Assembly: GCA_017449935.1 (NCBI GenBank)
Contig: JAFSYP010000030.1
Coordinates: forward strand, 1-32,307
Reading direction: 5' to 3'
DNA: 32,307 bases
From: Clostridia bacterium
GTDB lineage: Bacteria; Bacillota; Clostridia; Oscillospirales; Acutalibacteraceae
Shown here: positions 1-7,533 of the stretch, piece after piece
How positions within the stretch are numbered: the first letter of the stretch is position 1
Layout of the letters: each line of letters begins with the position of its first letter
Position numbers and translations under genes: made by a program
The notes under the pieces: generated by a model
Database searches by the model: none
Told to the model about the DNA's origin: nothing
What the model saw: only the letters and a program-made list of their open reading frames with translations

Positions 1-146
1 ATTCTTTCTTCGCTTGTTACAGGAATTTCAGAATCGCACAGTTCGATTCCCATTCCGGCAAGCTGCTGAATCGCCGCATTTGCAGACTGTAAATGTGTAT
101 ACCATGTCCTTGCACACCTGTTTACCATGTTACTCTTGACAGTCAT
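1..146 (-). CDS. 5' fragment of an unidentified membrane-anchored protein, cut by the window edge
   Basis: A minus-strand reading frame runs off the left edge. From an ATG at 146 it reads MTVKSN..., with a second in-frame ATG at 128, and continues through a polar, helix-like stretch (NAAIQQLAGMGIELCDSEI). The same frame is open upstream to 227 and there encodes a strongly hydrophobic stretch (WLLFYVVFGVIVGAG) that looks like a genuine transmembrane segment, so the true start is probably upstream of 146. No good start codon with a ribosome site exists there, however. An ATG at 242 is in frame but a TGA at 228-230 interrupts it after four codons. AGGGG lies 5 nt before the ATG at 146. I do not recognise the family. 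It could be a gene with a non-standard start, a damaged 5' end, or a sequencing error. Confidence 0.4.
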   Translation of the reverse strand, partial: MTVKSNMVNRCARTWYTHLQSANAAIQQLAGMGIELCDSEIPVTSEER

Positions 147-252
147 GCCCGCCCCTACAATCACGCCGAAGACGACATAAAACAGCAGCCAGACAAATTC
201 CGCTTTGCAGGTGCGGATCTTAACCCGTCATTTATGAGACATCCATGGGGAA

Positions 253-344
253 TGACACCCAGTGACACCCAATTACAAAAGATCCTATAGGAGACTGTTT
301 TTTTGAAATGAAAAAGATCTGTATTTGGGCGTCATCGGGTGTCA
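253..344. repeat. Imperfect ~30-bp inverted repeat with tandem TGACACCC octamers
   Basis: TGACACCC occurs twice, ten bases apart (253-260 and 263-270). Its inverse occurs twice with the same spacing (GGGCGTCA 327-334, GGGTGTCA 337-344). The arms continue inward with matching AAT/AC/GATC blocks, giving about 30 bp of imperfect inverted repeat around a 33-bp AT-rich centre. The element begins TG and ends CA. It contains no gene. Confidence 0.6.
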
Positions 345-425
345 TTTCATGACAGGAATATATCGTCTCTGTCCGCAAAGTCCGTTTTCAGCTGTATCCC
401 GTAGTTGACTGTTAGCGCATTGCGG

Positions 426-557
426 ACGGGCTTCGCCCGTACCCATTTAAAATGGGGCGCGGGGTTTGCCCCGCCCTCAATGCATTGCAGTGCAATGCAA
501 TTCATGTTGCGCAGCGGCAATTCATGGCGTCAGCCAATTCATGACGCATAGCGTCAT
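426..557. repeat. Array of seven small hairpins, three separated by ATTCAT
   Basis: Seven short palindromes follow one another in 132 bp: ACGGGC/GCCCGT (426-440), CCCATT/AATGGG (442-456), GCGGGG/CCCCGC (459-474), TGCATTGC/GCAATGCA (481-499), TTGC/GCAA (507-520), TGGC/GCCA (525-536) and ATGACGC/GCGTCAT (541-557). ATTCAT recurs at 500-505, 520-525 and 537-542 between the last hairpins. A diverged copy of the first three hairpins lies inverted at 9898-9953, so this is a dispersed element. No coding frame is evident. Confidence 0.7.
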
Positions 558-627
558 ATCATTCGGACAAAGCCCGCCCGACAAATTCCGCTCTGCCTCC
601 CGCTAAGGCGCGCTTTAGAATCATCAG

Positions 628-665
628 TCCAAACAAAAGCGCACGGGCGGTCGTACCCGTGCGCT
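628..665 (-). terminator. Rho-independent terminator after the ceramidase-like gene
   Basis: On the minus strand a perfect 10-bp stem (AGCGCACGGG / CCCGTGCGCT, plus-strand arms 638-647 and 656-665) with an 8-nt loop is followed by TTTGTTT. It starts 35 bp beyond the stop codon of the gene ending at 701. Confidence 0.8.
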
Positions 666-700
666 GCTGTGTGTTGTGTGCGGTGCGCTGTGACGCATCC

Positions 701-2419
701 TCAATCAGAGAGAGAATCCATCATTTTTTGGAATTCCGTCACGACGGTGGATGCGGTGTGCCTGCCCATCGAGAGCACTTCGTCCGCGATGCCGTCGCCG
801 ATGATGTGGCCGAAGAAGGCGTAGTTGTTGTCGAGCACACAGTAACCCAGCGAATCGTTGGCCAGGTGCAGGGCGTACATGTCGATCCCCCTGCGCGGGG
901 CAAGGTCGACAGGCGCGGGGTATGTCCAGTCGGAATTGTCCCACACGACTTTCTGATAGTCGCCGCTGTTCAGAATCCGTGCGCCGTAGAATACTTCGGG
1001 ATACAGCTCGACCGGGAACAGGCACAGGCTGACGCGGCCGCCGAACTCGATATAGCCCTCTTCCAGCACGATATGCATTTTTGTGCCGAGACGGCTTGTA
1101 TAAACCTGGTTGTTGACAAGCTGCGCTTTGACCGCAAGACCGAGCAGATAGTTGGTCGGCGTGTGCAGGAACTGCGTATGGCGCACGTTCAGCACAGGCT
1201 GAAGCTGCTCAAAGTCGGCGGCGAGGATCATATCGGCAAAGACCTTGCCCATGTAGCGCGTTTCGGCGCCCAGCCGTTCTTCTTCCGGCAGCTTGTCTCT
1301 CTGCAGACCGACGTTGCGGCGCGAGACCTGCCCGGACGCGCCCTGCGCAAACAGGAAATGACAGCCCGTTTTTTCCGCGACGCGCTGCTCCATGTAGGCG
1401 ATGTAGTCGGCGGTCAGCAGATGGTTGTCCGCGCTGAAGGACGTCGGATGGCAGGCGACGTCGGCAAGGTAGAGACCGGCGCTGCCGTCTGCGGGATCAA
1501 AACGGAAAACGGCGGCTTTCGGCAGATCCTCTTCGGCGATCAGACCGCGCTTATCTTTGGCATAAGCGGCGGTGTCGACACGTCCGTAGGAGAGCTTGCC
1601 GGGGCGCATATCCCGGACGGCGTCCTGCATGGCCTCGGTGACGGCGTTTATGTAGAAGACCTTGAACGCTTCGGCGTCTTCCAGTTTTTTATCTTTTTTT
1701 ATATTCAGCAGTGATTTCCAGCCCGTGGTCAGGAGCTTGTATATGGCGTCCGTCGCCACGCCCTGCGCGTCAAGCGCACTGTGGCTGTGTGTGGCGGACA
1801 GGTTGATCGAGGCGATCGCAATATTCTCCTTTGCCGCCCAGTCGAGAATGCGTTCGCGCACGGTCAGCGTATCGGCACGCGTCACGCCGAGCGAATCCAC
1901 CACCGCGATAATGACCAGCCCTTCGCCGCTGCCGTCGTCAAACGCGGCGGCGCGCACGCGGTTATCGTCCAGAATGCCGACGGGGTGATTGGTGAACAGG
2001 TCGCGGCCGATGTAATACTTGCCGCTCTCAAAATCGGTCGGGATGACGCTGCGCGAACCATAGCCGACGCGCCATTCGTTGCTGTCCGCGACGCTCGTCG
2101 CATACGTTTGGCGGCCGGGCAGAAAGCCGCTGCCGTCAAATTCCGACACGTCTTTCCAGTTGCGGGGGGAGGGGTACACCGCGCAGAGCGTACGCAGCAG
2201 CACGTCGCCCACGACGTTGAGCGCGTTGTAGAACGCTTTCTGCACTTTGTTCATCGTCGAGCTGGGTTCCCATTCTTCGGGGTCGCTGTTTTTTACGGCG
2301 ATGTCGTCGTATTCATACGGACCGTAGACAGCGTCGGCAGCGAAGCCGTGCATGCCCAGCGCCGACAAAAACAGGCACAGGCAAAGAAGAAGAGCCAGTG
2401 ATTTGCGGATCGTTTTCAT
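701..2419 (-). CDS. Exported neutral/alkaline ceramidase-like protein
   Basis: 572 residues from an ATG at 2419 with GGAGG 6 nt upstream; the frame stays open upstream but there only overlaps malQ. It begins with a clear signal peptide (MKTIRKS, a Leu/Cys-rich core, then GFAADA at about 24-29), so the product is secreted. The body resembles the N-terminal catalytic domain of neutral ceramidases: NLSATHSHSA matches the zinc-binding ATHTHSG motif, ACHPTSFSADN matches the second histidine motif, and QGASGQVSRRN occupies the position of the catalytic GDVSPN loop. Family members hydrolyse the amide bond of ceramide, but the altered loop makes the substrate uncertain. It lies 11 bp after malQ and probably shares its transcript. 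A related amidase with another lipid or polyol substrate is possible. Confidence 0.75.
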   Translation of the reverse strand: MKTIRKSLALLLCLCLFLSALGMHGFAADAVYGPYEYDDIAVKNSDPEEWEPSSTMNKVQKAFYNALNVVGDVLLRTLCAVYPSPRNWKDVSEFDGSGFLPGRQTYATSVADSNEWRVGYGSRSVIPTDFESGKYYIGRDLFTNHPVGILDDNRVRAAAFDDGSGEGLVIIAVVDSLGVTRADTLTVRERILDWAAKENIAIASINLSATHSHSALDAQGVATDAIYKLLTTGWKSLLNIKKDKKLEDAEAFKVFYINAVTEAMQDAVRDMRPGKLSYGRVDTAAYAKDKRGLIAEEDLPKAAVFRFDPADGSAGLYLADVACHPTSFSADNHLLTADYIAYMEQRVAEKTGCHFLFAQGASGQVSRRNVGLQRDKLPEEERLGAETRYMGKVFADMILAADFEQLQPVLNVRHTQFLHTPTNYLLGLAVKAQLVNNQVYTSRLGTKMHIVLEEGYIEFGGRVSLCLFPVELYPEVFYGARILNSGDYQKVVWDNSDWTYPAPVDLAPRRGIDMYALHLANDSLGYCVLDNNYAFFGHIIGDGIADEVLSMGRHTASTVVTEFQKMMDSLSD

Positions 2420-2430
2420 AAAGAACCTCC

Positions 2431-3867
2431 TTATCGTTTGTACAGATCGTTCAGTCTGCGGAAGCGGCCGCGGTCGATGGAGTCGAGCTGTTCGCGTGTG
2501 ACGCGGTACTGCCAGTTGCCGTCCGCCTTGCCCGGGATGTTCAGCCGCGTATCGGAGCCGTAGCCGAGTAGGTCCTGAATCGGCAGGATGACCAGTCCCG
2601 CGGCGCTTTGGAACATGGTGCGGATCACGGCCGGACAGCCGTTTGTCCAGTCCGGCGACGTATAGCCGCAGTATTCGAGCATGCGGCGGCGGTCGCTGTC
2701 GTGCATTTCCCATAGGTAGCCAAGGAGCGTATTGTTGTCGTGCGTGCCGGTATAGGCCACGCAGTTCGGTACATAGTTGTGCGGCAGGTGCGGGTTGTCG
2801 TCGTGGTCAAGGAACGCGAATTGAAATACGCGCATGCCCGGAAAACCGCTTTCCTTGACGAGCGCCGCAGCTTCCGGCGTGATGTCGCCGAGATCCTCCG
2901 CGATAATCAGCCGATCCCCCGCCACCTCCTGCAATTTGCGGATAAGCGCCATGCCCGGTCCTTTGCGCCACTCGCCCTCGCGCGCGGTTTTGGCCGTACC
3001 CGGTACTGCCCAATAGGCTTCCAGTCCGCGGAAGTGGTCGATCCGCACGCCGTCAAAGAGCATGAGCGCATGACGCAGCCGGTCGCACCACCAGGCGTAG
3101 CCGTCGGCAGCCATCGCGTCCCAGTCGTACAGGGGATTGCCCCAGAGCTGACCGTCCTCGGCAAAGTAATCCGGCGGGACGCCGGCGACGCAGGAGGGCT
3201 TGTTGTCCTTGTCCAGACAGAACAAATCTTTCGAGCTGTACACGTCGCAGCTGTCGAGCGCGACGTAGATCGGGATATCGCCGATGATGCGCACGCCGCG
3301 TGCATTGGCGTATTCCTTGATATGCGCCCACTGGAGGAAGAATTCGTACTGGATGAACTTCCACAGGAAAAGCGTTTCGGCGTCGCCCTCGGTCTGCGTC
3401 CACTGCATCCACGGCTTTTCGCCGTTGGCGTGCTTGAGACTCATGAAGCGGCAGAAAGCGTCGAGATACGGGTCGGCGGCGATGAACGACTCGATTTTTT
3501 GGCGTGTCGCGTCGTCGACGCGTCCGGCTGCGCGCTGCAGCAGATCGAACCGCGTGTGGTATAGGCGCACGAATTCGCAGCTGTAGGGCGTTGTCTGCCG
3601 CGCGCCGTCGAGTTCTTCGCGCGTGAGCAGTCCGTCCGCATACAGCGTGTCGAGGTCGACAAAGTACGGATTGCCGCCGAAGGTCGAGTAGGATTTATAG
3701 GGCGAGTTGCACTCGTCCACCATGCAGAACGGCAGCACCTGCCAGTATGAAAAACCGCAGTCTGCCAAAAAGTCGATGAAATGCAGCGCTTCTTTGCCGA
3801 ATGCGCCGCAGCCGTAGTCGCCGGGCAGGGAGGAGACGTGCATGAGCACGCCGCTTTTTCGATTCAA
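2431..3867 (-). CDS. malQ: 4-alpha-glucanotransferase (amylomaltase, GH77)
   Basis: 478 residues, usual for the family. It transfers alpha-1,4-glucan segments between maltodextrins and acts in cytosolic starch or glycogen use. The start is taken as a TTG at 3867, giving MNRKSGVLMHVSSLPGDYGCG, which matches the typical MalQ N-terminus and has GAGGTG 6 nt upstream; an ATG or GTG further out would add 44 residues unlike the family. Catalytic signatures are visible: the nucleophile in DGVRIDHFRG (D277), the acid/base in IIAEDLGD (E324) and the transition-state Asp in TGTHDNNT (D377), plus the donor-site KSYSTFGGNPYF. It heads a two-gene unit with the ceramidase-like gene and follows a terminator at 3910-3962. 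A GH13 amylase encoded at 19949-21802 may supply its substrates. Confidence 0.95.
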   Translation of the reverse strand: MNRKSGVLMHVSSLPGDYGCGAFGKEALHFIDFLADCGFSYWQVLPFCMVDECNSPYKSYSTFGGNPYFVDLDTLYADGLLTREELDGARQTTPYSCEFVRLYHTRFDLLQRAAGRVDDATRQKIESFIAADPYLDAFCRFMSLKHANGEKPWMQWTQTEGDAETLFLWKFIQYEFFLQWAHIKEYANARGVRIIGDIPIYVALDSCDVYSSKDLFCLDKDNKPSCVAGVPPDYFAEDGQLWGNPLYDWDAMAADGYAWWCDRLRHALMLFDGVRIDHFRGLEAYWAVPGTAKTAREGEWRKGPGMALIRKLQEVAGDRLIIAEDLGDITPEAAALVKESGFPGMRVFQFAFLDHDDNPHLPHNYVPNCVAYTGTHDNNTLLGYLWEMHDSDRRRMLEYCGYTSPDWTNGCPAVIRTMFQSAAGLVILPIQDLLGYGSDTRLNIPGKADGNWQYRVTREQLDSIDRGRFRRLNDLYKR

Positions 3868-3909
3868 GTCCAACACCTCGTTGTCAGTATTATTGCCAAA
3901 AGACGGCTG

Positions 3910-3962
3910 AAAAAAAACGGGGCAGCCGCATGCCGCGGTCTGATCCGCAGAATGTGCCGCCC
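3910..3962 (-). terminator. Rho-independent terminator after the rlmB/ATPase-like operon
   Basis: On the minus strand, GGGCGGC (plus 3956-3962) pairs with GCTGCCC (plus 3920-3926). An inner GCGG/CCGC helix lies between them, and CG plus eight T residues follow (plus 3910-3917). It starts 8 bp past the stop codon at 3971. Confidence 0.75.
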
Positions 3963-3970
3963 GGTTTTTG

Positions 3971-6628
3971 TTATTGGATTGCTTTACGCGACTGCACAAT
4001 GCCTATCGCGAGAGAAACAGCGATCCAGAGCGCCGGATACAGAATCGCAAAAATCCAGTTGAGCGTCGCGGTGCCTTTGATCATCAGCAGGATGAAGGAC
4101 ACGAGCCAGCCGATCCCGCAGCCGATGATCGCGATAAAGGCCGCGATGCGCTGGATGTTCTGCATGACGGCAGCGTCGGCCAGCGTATGCATGAGTGAAT
4201 CGGCCGTGCCGTTGTGCAGCACGGTGGCCGGCGCGTTTTCGGCAGTCTCCTTCTGCCGCGCGCGAAGCAGATCGCCCGCAGCAGGCGCAATCAACTGCAC
4301 GTCGCCCTTTCTCAGGCCGAACCCGGACGCGAGAAAATCCTCGCTCACGTTGCAGTCCGGCGCATAGGCGAGCAGATGTGTGTCGTTGTCCTGCAGGATA
4401 CGCAGCGGCGCGGACAACGACCTGCGCGGCGCGTACTGCAGCACAAACATTGCGCAGACCTTGCTGTCCACGGCAAGATACAGAATGCGTTTGCCTTCCT
4501 GCAGGTATTCTACCTCCGCGCTCTTGGGCGGCGGATCAATGCTGTGGTTGCTCAGCAGGTTGCGGTTGCCGAGCAGGACGCTTTGGTTGCGGATATAGGC
4601 GCTGATACCCAGACGCTCCTCATAGATCAGCGCGTGTGCCGGCGGCAGGATATCCGGGTTTCCGACGGTATGCAGGAAAGCCGGTTCCACCGGACTGTGC
4701 GCGCCGATTGCCAGCGCCGCAGCATACAGGAATACGTCGTCGATACGGATCGCGCCGTAATCCTGATAGCAGTAGATTTCTGTATGTTTCGGGTCGAACA
4801 GATCGACCGCGTCCACTGCAACGGCGTGAAGGTCGGCACAGGATGCGGCTGCATCAGGCGACGCGATCATACCGCCGCGGCGGTTGAGATTGTGCATGAG
4901 GATCACGCTCGGGATCGACACGGTCAGCGCAGCGCCGGCAGGCAGCGCTACACACAGAGAGCCGGTAAACGCGCTGAGCGCGCCGAGCGCGGACTTAGAA
5001 ACAATCCATCCGGTCAGCGCCATGATCAGCGCCGCGCCGAACGACGCGGGCAGCAGAATCCTGCACAGGCGATCGAGCAAGGAACGGAAAGAGGCGTGCG
5101 TGCGGAACTTTGTTGCAAAGCGCACCGGCTGCGAATAGCGCAGACGCGGATGCGACTGATTGAGCGGCTGACCGATTGCAAATGCATCGGCGTGAAATTC
5201 AAAATCACGGATCGTATGCAGACGCTCCGCTGCGGAAAACGCGCAGAATTTGAAGTTGCCGAGAATTCCGACAGCTTCAAACAGGCGCGCGCACTTGCCG
5301 AGCAGCAGCATAAATACGGCCGGTGCACAGAATGTGCCGCTGATGTGCTCCGAGCCAGGCAGGATAAACGCAACGATGCCGTGAATCAGCGCAAAGATGA
5401 TCGTTACAAACGCTGCGCTGTCGCACGACGGTTTCCAGTGAATCAGATCCTGCATGCCGGCAAAGACCGACGGGATCGAGAGCGCAACGGAAAGCGAGAG
5501 AAGAACGAGATTGACCGCATACAGAATCTGCGGTGTGTCGCCGCTCGTTTTTTCGGCGACGGCGGACAATACGACGGATGCAATCGCCAGCAGCAGAAGC
5601 GCACACAGGGAGAAGAAAGACCTGCGCCGTTCTTCCTGCAGGAGTCGGCCGATACGTTTGCGGTCGCTCAGACGCACATATTCTTCCTGGTCATCGGTAT
5701 CGTCCGCATCGAGTGCGGCCGGTTCCGGCTGCGGCTCAAAAATATCGGTTCTGGCAGGCAGATCCGGCTCATACCGCTCGGCTGCCTCCAAAAGACGGAA
5801 CTGCTTGACCTGCTTCTTCCGGCGGGCACGCAGATCGCGTTCTGCCTGCGCCTCGTCCACCTGCTGCACAGGCTCCTCTGTATCGAACCCCTGCAGCATC
5901 ATCTGTCCGTCGACCATTTCCGGGTCGCTTTTTGCGCGGGGCTTGCTCTGCGGTTTGTTGCCTTTCAGGTGCGCGGCAAGTTTGCCGATCACGCGCGTTT
6001 TGCCTTCCGAGCGCGTTTCCACCGTCGGGACAACGCGTGTTTTCTCCGCCTGCGCATTTTCTTCCTCCGGCTGCACGTCGACCGCTTCGGTGTCAGGCGC
6101 ATCCGATACGGCTTCGGCAGGCGTCGGAACGACGCGCGTATACCCCGTCTCGTCGGGAACCTCGTCGGGAAGCGGTTCTTCGTCGACTGTTTCATCGAGC
6201 GGGACAGGATCAGCCGGCGCACGCTCAATAAAGGATGGCATGACCTGTGTCTTTTCGGCGGCCGGCTCCGGCTGCGGCTGCGGCTCCGGTTCCGGCGCAG
6301 TCAGCGTGGAGGAGGAAACTTCCGGCATCGGCGTGAGCGCAGGCGGTGCAAAGACAGGAGGACGCACCGGGGGCGGTACAGGCGCTTCGTCCGCATCATC
6401 TGTTTCAACCGTTTCGGTTGTTTCGGCTGCTTGGGTCGTTTCGGCCGGCGATGCCGCCAGCGGATCGTCCAGCCCCAGAAGCCGGTCGATCTCGTTCATT
6501 GTCCATTTGTGCTGCGGGGCGACAACGGGCTGATCTTCGTCCGATTCCGCCTCGCTGCGCTCGCGCTGCATACGTGCCACGTCCGCTAAAATATCATCTA
6601 ACGTTTGGTCATTCCATTGGTCACTCAA
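3971..6628 (-). CDS. Degenerate P-type ATPase-like membrane protein with a long disordered N-terminal region
   Basis: 885 residues. It starts at a TTG at 6628 that overlaps the rlmB stop as TTGA, with GGAGGGG 7 nt upstream. Residues 1-330 are acidic, Pro-rich and low-complexity, containing four related motifs (KTQVMP 126, YTRVVP 163, KTRVVP 196, KTRVIG 210). From about 338 there are paired membrane helices (338-390, 405-450, 522-575) and a final pair (828-880). Between them the layout is that of a heavy-metal P-type ATPase: a helix followed by NRRGGMIAS, a phosphorylation-like segment VDAVDLFDPKHTEIY (604-618), and an N-domain-like LGNRNLLS...GKRILYLAVD (686-720). The invariant DKTGT is absent (FDPKHTE instead) and GDGxND is replaced by LHNGTADS (804-811). 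It is therefore unlikely to pump ions and may be a regulator or scaffold. The fold assignment rests on motif order seen by eye. Confidence 0.7.
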   Translation of the reverse strand: MSDQWNDQTLDDILADVARMQRERSEAESDEDQPVVAPQHKWTMNEIDRLLGLDDPLAASPAETTQAAETTETVETDDADEAPVPPPVRPPVFAPPALTPMPEVSSSTLTAPEPEPQPQPEPAAEKTQVMPSFIERAPADPVPLDETVDEEPLPDEVPDETGYTRVVPTPAEAVSDAPDTEAVDVQPEEENAQAEKTRVVPTVETRSEGKTRVIGKLAAHLKGNKPQSKPRAKSDPEMVDGQMMLQGFDTEEPVQQVDEAQAERDLRARRKKQVKQFRLLEAAERYEPDLPARTDIFEPQPEPAALDADDTDDQEEYVRLSDRKRIGRLLQEERRRSFFSLCALLLLAIASVVLSAVAEKTSGDTPQILYAVNLVLLSLSVALSIPSVFAGMQDLIHWKPSCDSAAFVTIIFALIHGIVAFILPGSEHISGTFCAPAVFMLLLGKCARLFEAVGILGNFKFCAFSAAERLHTIRDFEFHADAFAIGQPLNQSHPRLRYSQPVRFATKFRTHASFRSLLDRLCRILLPASFGAALIMALTGWIVSKSALGALSAFTGSLCVALPAGAALTVSIPSVILMHNLNRRGGMIASPDAAASCADLHAVAVDAVDLFDPKHTEIYCYQDYGAIRIDDVFLYAAALAIGAHSPVEPAFLHTVGNPDILPPAHALIYEERLGISAYIRNQSVLLGNRNLLSNHSIDPPPKSAEVEYLQEGKRILYLAVDSKVCAMFVLQYAPRRSLSAPLRILQDNDTHLLAYAPDCNVSEDFLASGFGLRKGDVQLIAPAAGDLLRARQKETAENAPATVLHNGTADSLMHTLADAAVMQNIQRIAAFIAIIGCGIGWLVSFILLMIKGTATLNWIFAILYPALWIAVSLAIGIVQSRKAIQ

Positions 6629-7395
6629 TTTCCGACCCCTCCGTTCTTCATTCTTTGTCTTGCAACTTCAAACAGCAGAATCCCTGCGGCGACAGACGCG
6701 TTCAGGGAGTTGACCTTGCCGTGCATCGGCAGCGATACGGTAAAGTCGCAGCGTTCCCTGACCAGCCGGCCGACGCCGCGTCCCTCCGAGCCGATCACAA
6801 GTGCGACCGCGCCGCCGAAATCCGTATCGCACCAGAGCTGGCCGTCCATATCCGCGGCATAGATCCAGACGCCGCGCTTTTTCAGATCCTCCAGCAGCGC
6901 CGGAATATTCGGCACACGCGCTACGGGGACGTATTCGATGGCGCCGGCGGAGGTTTTGGCCACTGCCCAGCTCAGCGAAGCCGAGCGGCGCTTGGGGATA
7001 ATGACGCCGTGCGCGCCCGCAGCCTCCGCGCTGCGCAGGATCGCGCCGAGATTGTGCGGATCCTCCACCTCGTCGCACACGAGGATGAAGGGCGCTTCCC
7101 CGCGTGAGGCGGCCAGCGCAAAGATGTCCTCGACTTCGGCGTATTCATGCGCGGCGGCAAAGGCAGCGACGCCCTGATGATTGGCGTGCCCGCAGGAAAA
7201 GGACAGTTTTTTTTCATCGACGTCCTTGACGACGACGCCCTTTTCACGGCAAAGATGCAGTATCTTGCCGATAGAGCCCGTGCGATCGCCGCGCGCAATC
7301 CATACACTGTCGATGGCGCGTCCGCTTTGCAGCGCTTCCAGAACGGCGTTGCGGCCGACGATCAGGTCGGTTCTGGCACCCTGTTTTTCATCCAT
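6625..7395 (-). CDS. rlmB: 23S rRNA (guanosine-2'-O)-methyltransferase, TrmH/SpoU family
   Basis: 256 residues. It 2'-O-methylates a guanosine of 23S rRNA (G2251 in E. coli numbering) using S-adenosylmethionine. The N-terminal substrate-binding domain (VGRNAVLEALQSGRAI, then HQGVAAF) is followed by the SPOUT knot with its three motifs: EDPHNLGAILRSAEAAGAHG, LVIGSEGRGVGRLVRERC and VSLPMHGKVNSLNASVAAGI. The ATG at 7395 is preferred over an in-frame TTG at 7413 because GAAAGGG lies 9 nt before the ATG. It is the first gene of a two-gene unit behind a good sigma-A promoter (7437-7466) and is translationally coupled to the ATPase-like gene by a 4-bp overlap. Confidence 0.92.
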   Translation of the reverse strand: MDEKQGARTDLIVGRNAVLEALQSGRAIDSVWIARGDRTGSIGKILHLCREKGVVVKDVDEKKLSFSCGHANHQGVAAFAAAHEYAEVEDIFALAASRGEAPFILVCDEVEDPHNLGAILRSAEAAGAHGVIIPKRRSASLSWAVAKTSAGAIEYVPVARVPNIPALLEDLKKRGVWIYAADMDGQLWCDTDFGGAVALVIGSEGRGVGRLVRERCDFTVSLPMHGKVNSLNASVAAGILLFEVARQRMKNGGVGN

Positions 7396-7436
7396 AGACG
7401 GTAACCCTTTCAAGTGTAAAGATAATAATTCAAATT

Positions 7437-7466
7437 ATTATAACATACTTCACGCAAAAATGACAG
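7437..7466 (-). promoter_or_regulatory. Sigma-A promoter of rlmB
   Basis: On the minus strand: CTGTCA (-35, 7466-7461), an 18-bp spacer and a perfect TATAAT (-10, 7442-7437). It lies about 42 bp before the rlmB start in an AT-rich divergent region shared with spoIIE. Confidence 0.75.
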
Positions 7467-7533
7467 AAAAAATTTAAAAAATAGTAAAAAATTTTTTCTT
7501 CCCGCAGATCCCGAAAGAACAGACAGCCTGTCC

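Noticed and set aside
93-290. A 65-codon plus-strand frame near the left edge
   Set aside because: No ribosome site, Cys/Pro/His-rich without pattern, and it runs through the TGACACCC repeat; the minus strand carries the plausible membrane protein.
426-557. CRISPR array
   Set aside because: The repeated unit is a 6-bp hexamer between differing palindromes, not a 25-40-bp direct repeat with unique spacers, and there are no cas genes.
4214-6589. A 791-codon plus-strand open frame
   Set aside because: It lies entirely antisense to the ATPase-like gene, is Arg/Gln-rich with no domain pattern and lacks a ribosome site; it is the GC-rich shadow of the minus-strand gene.
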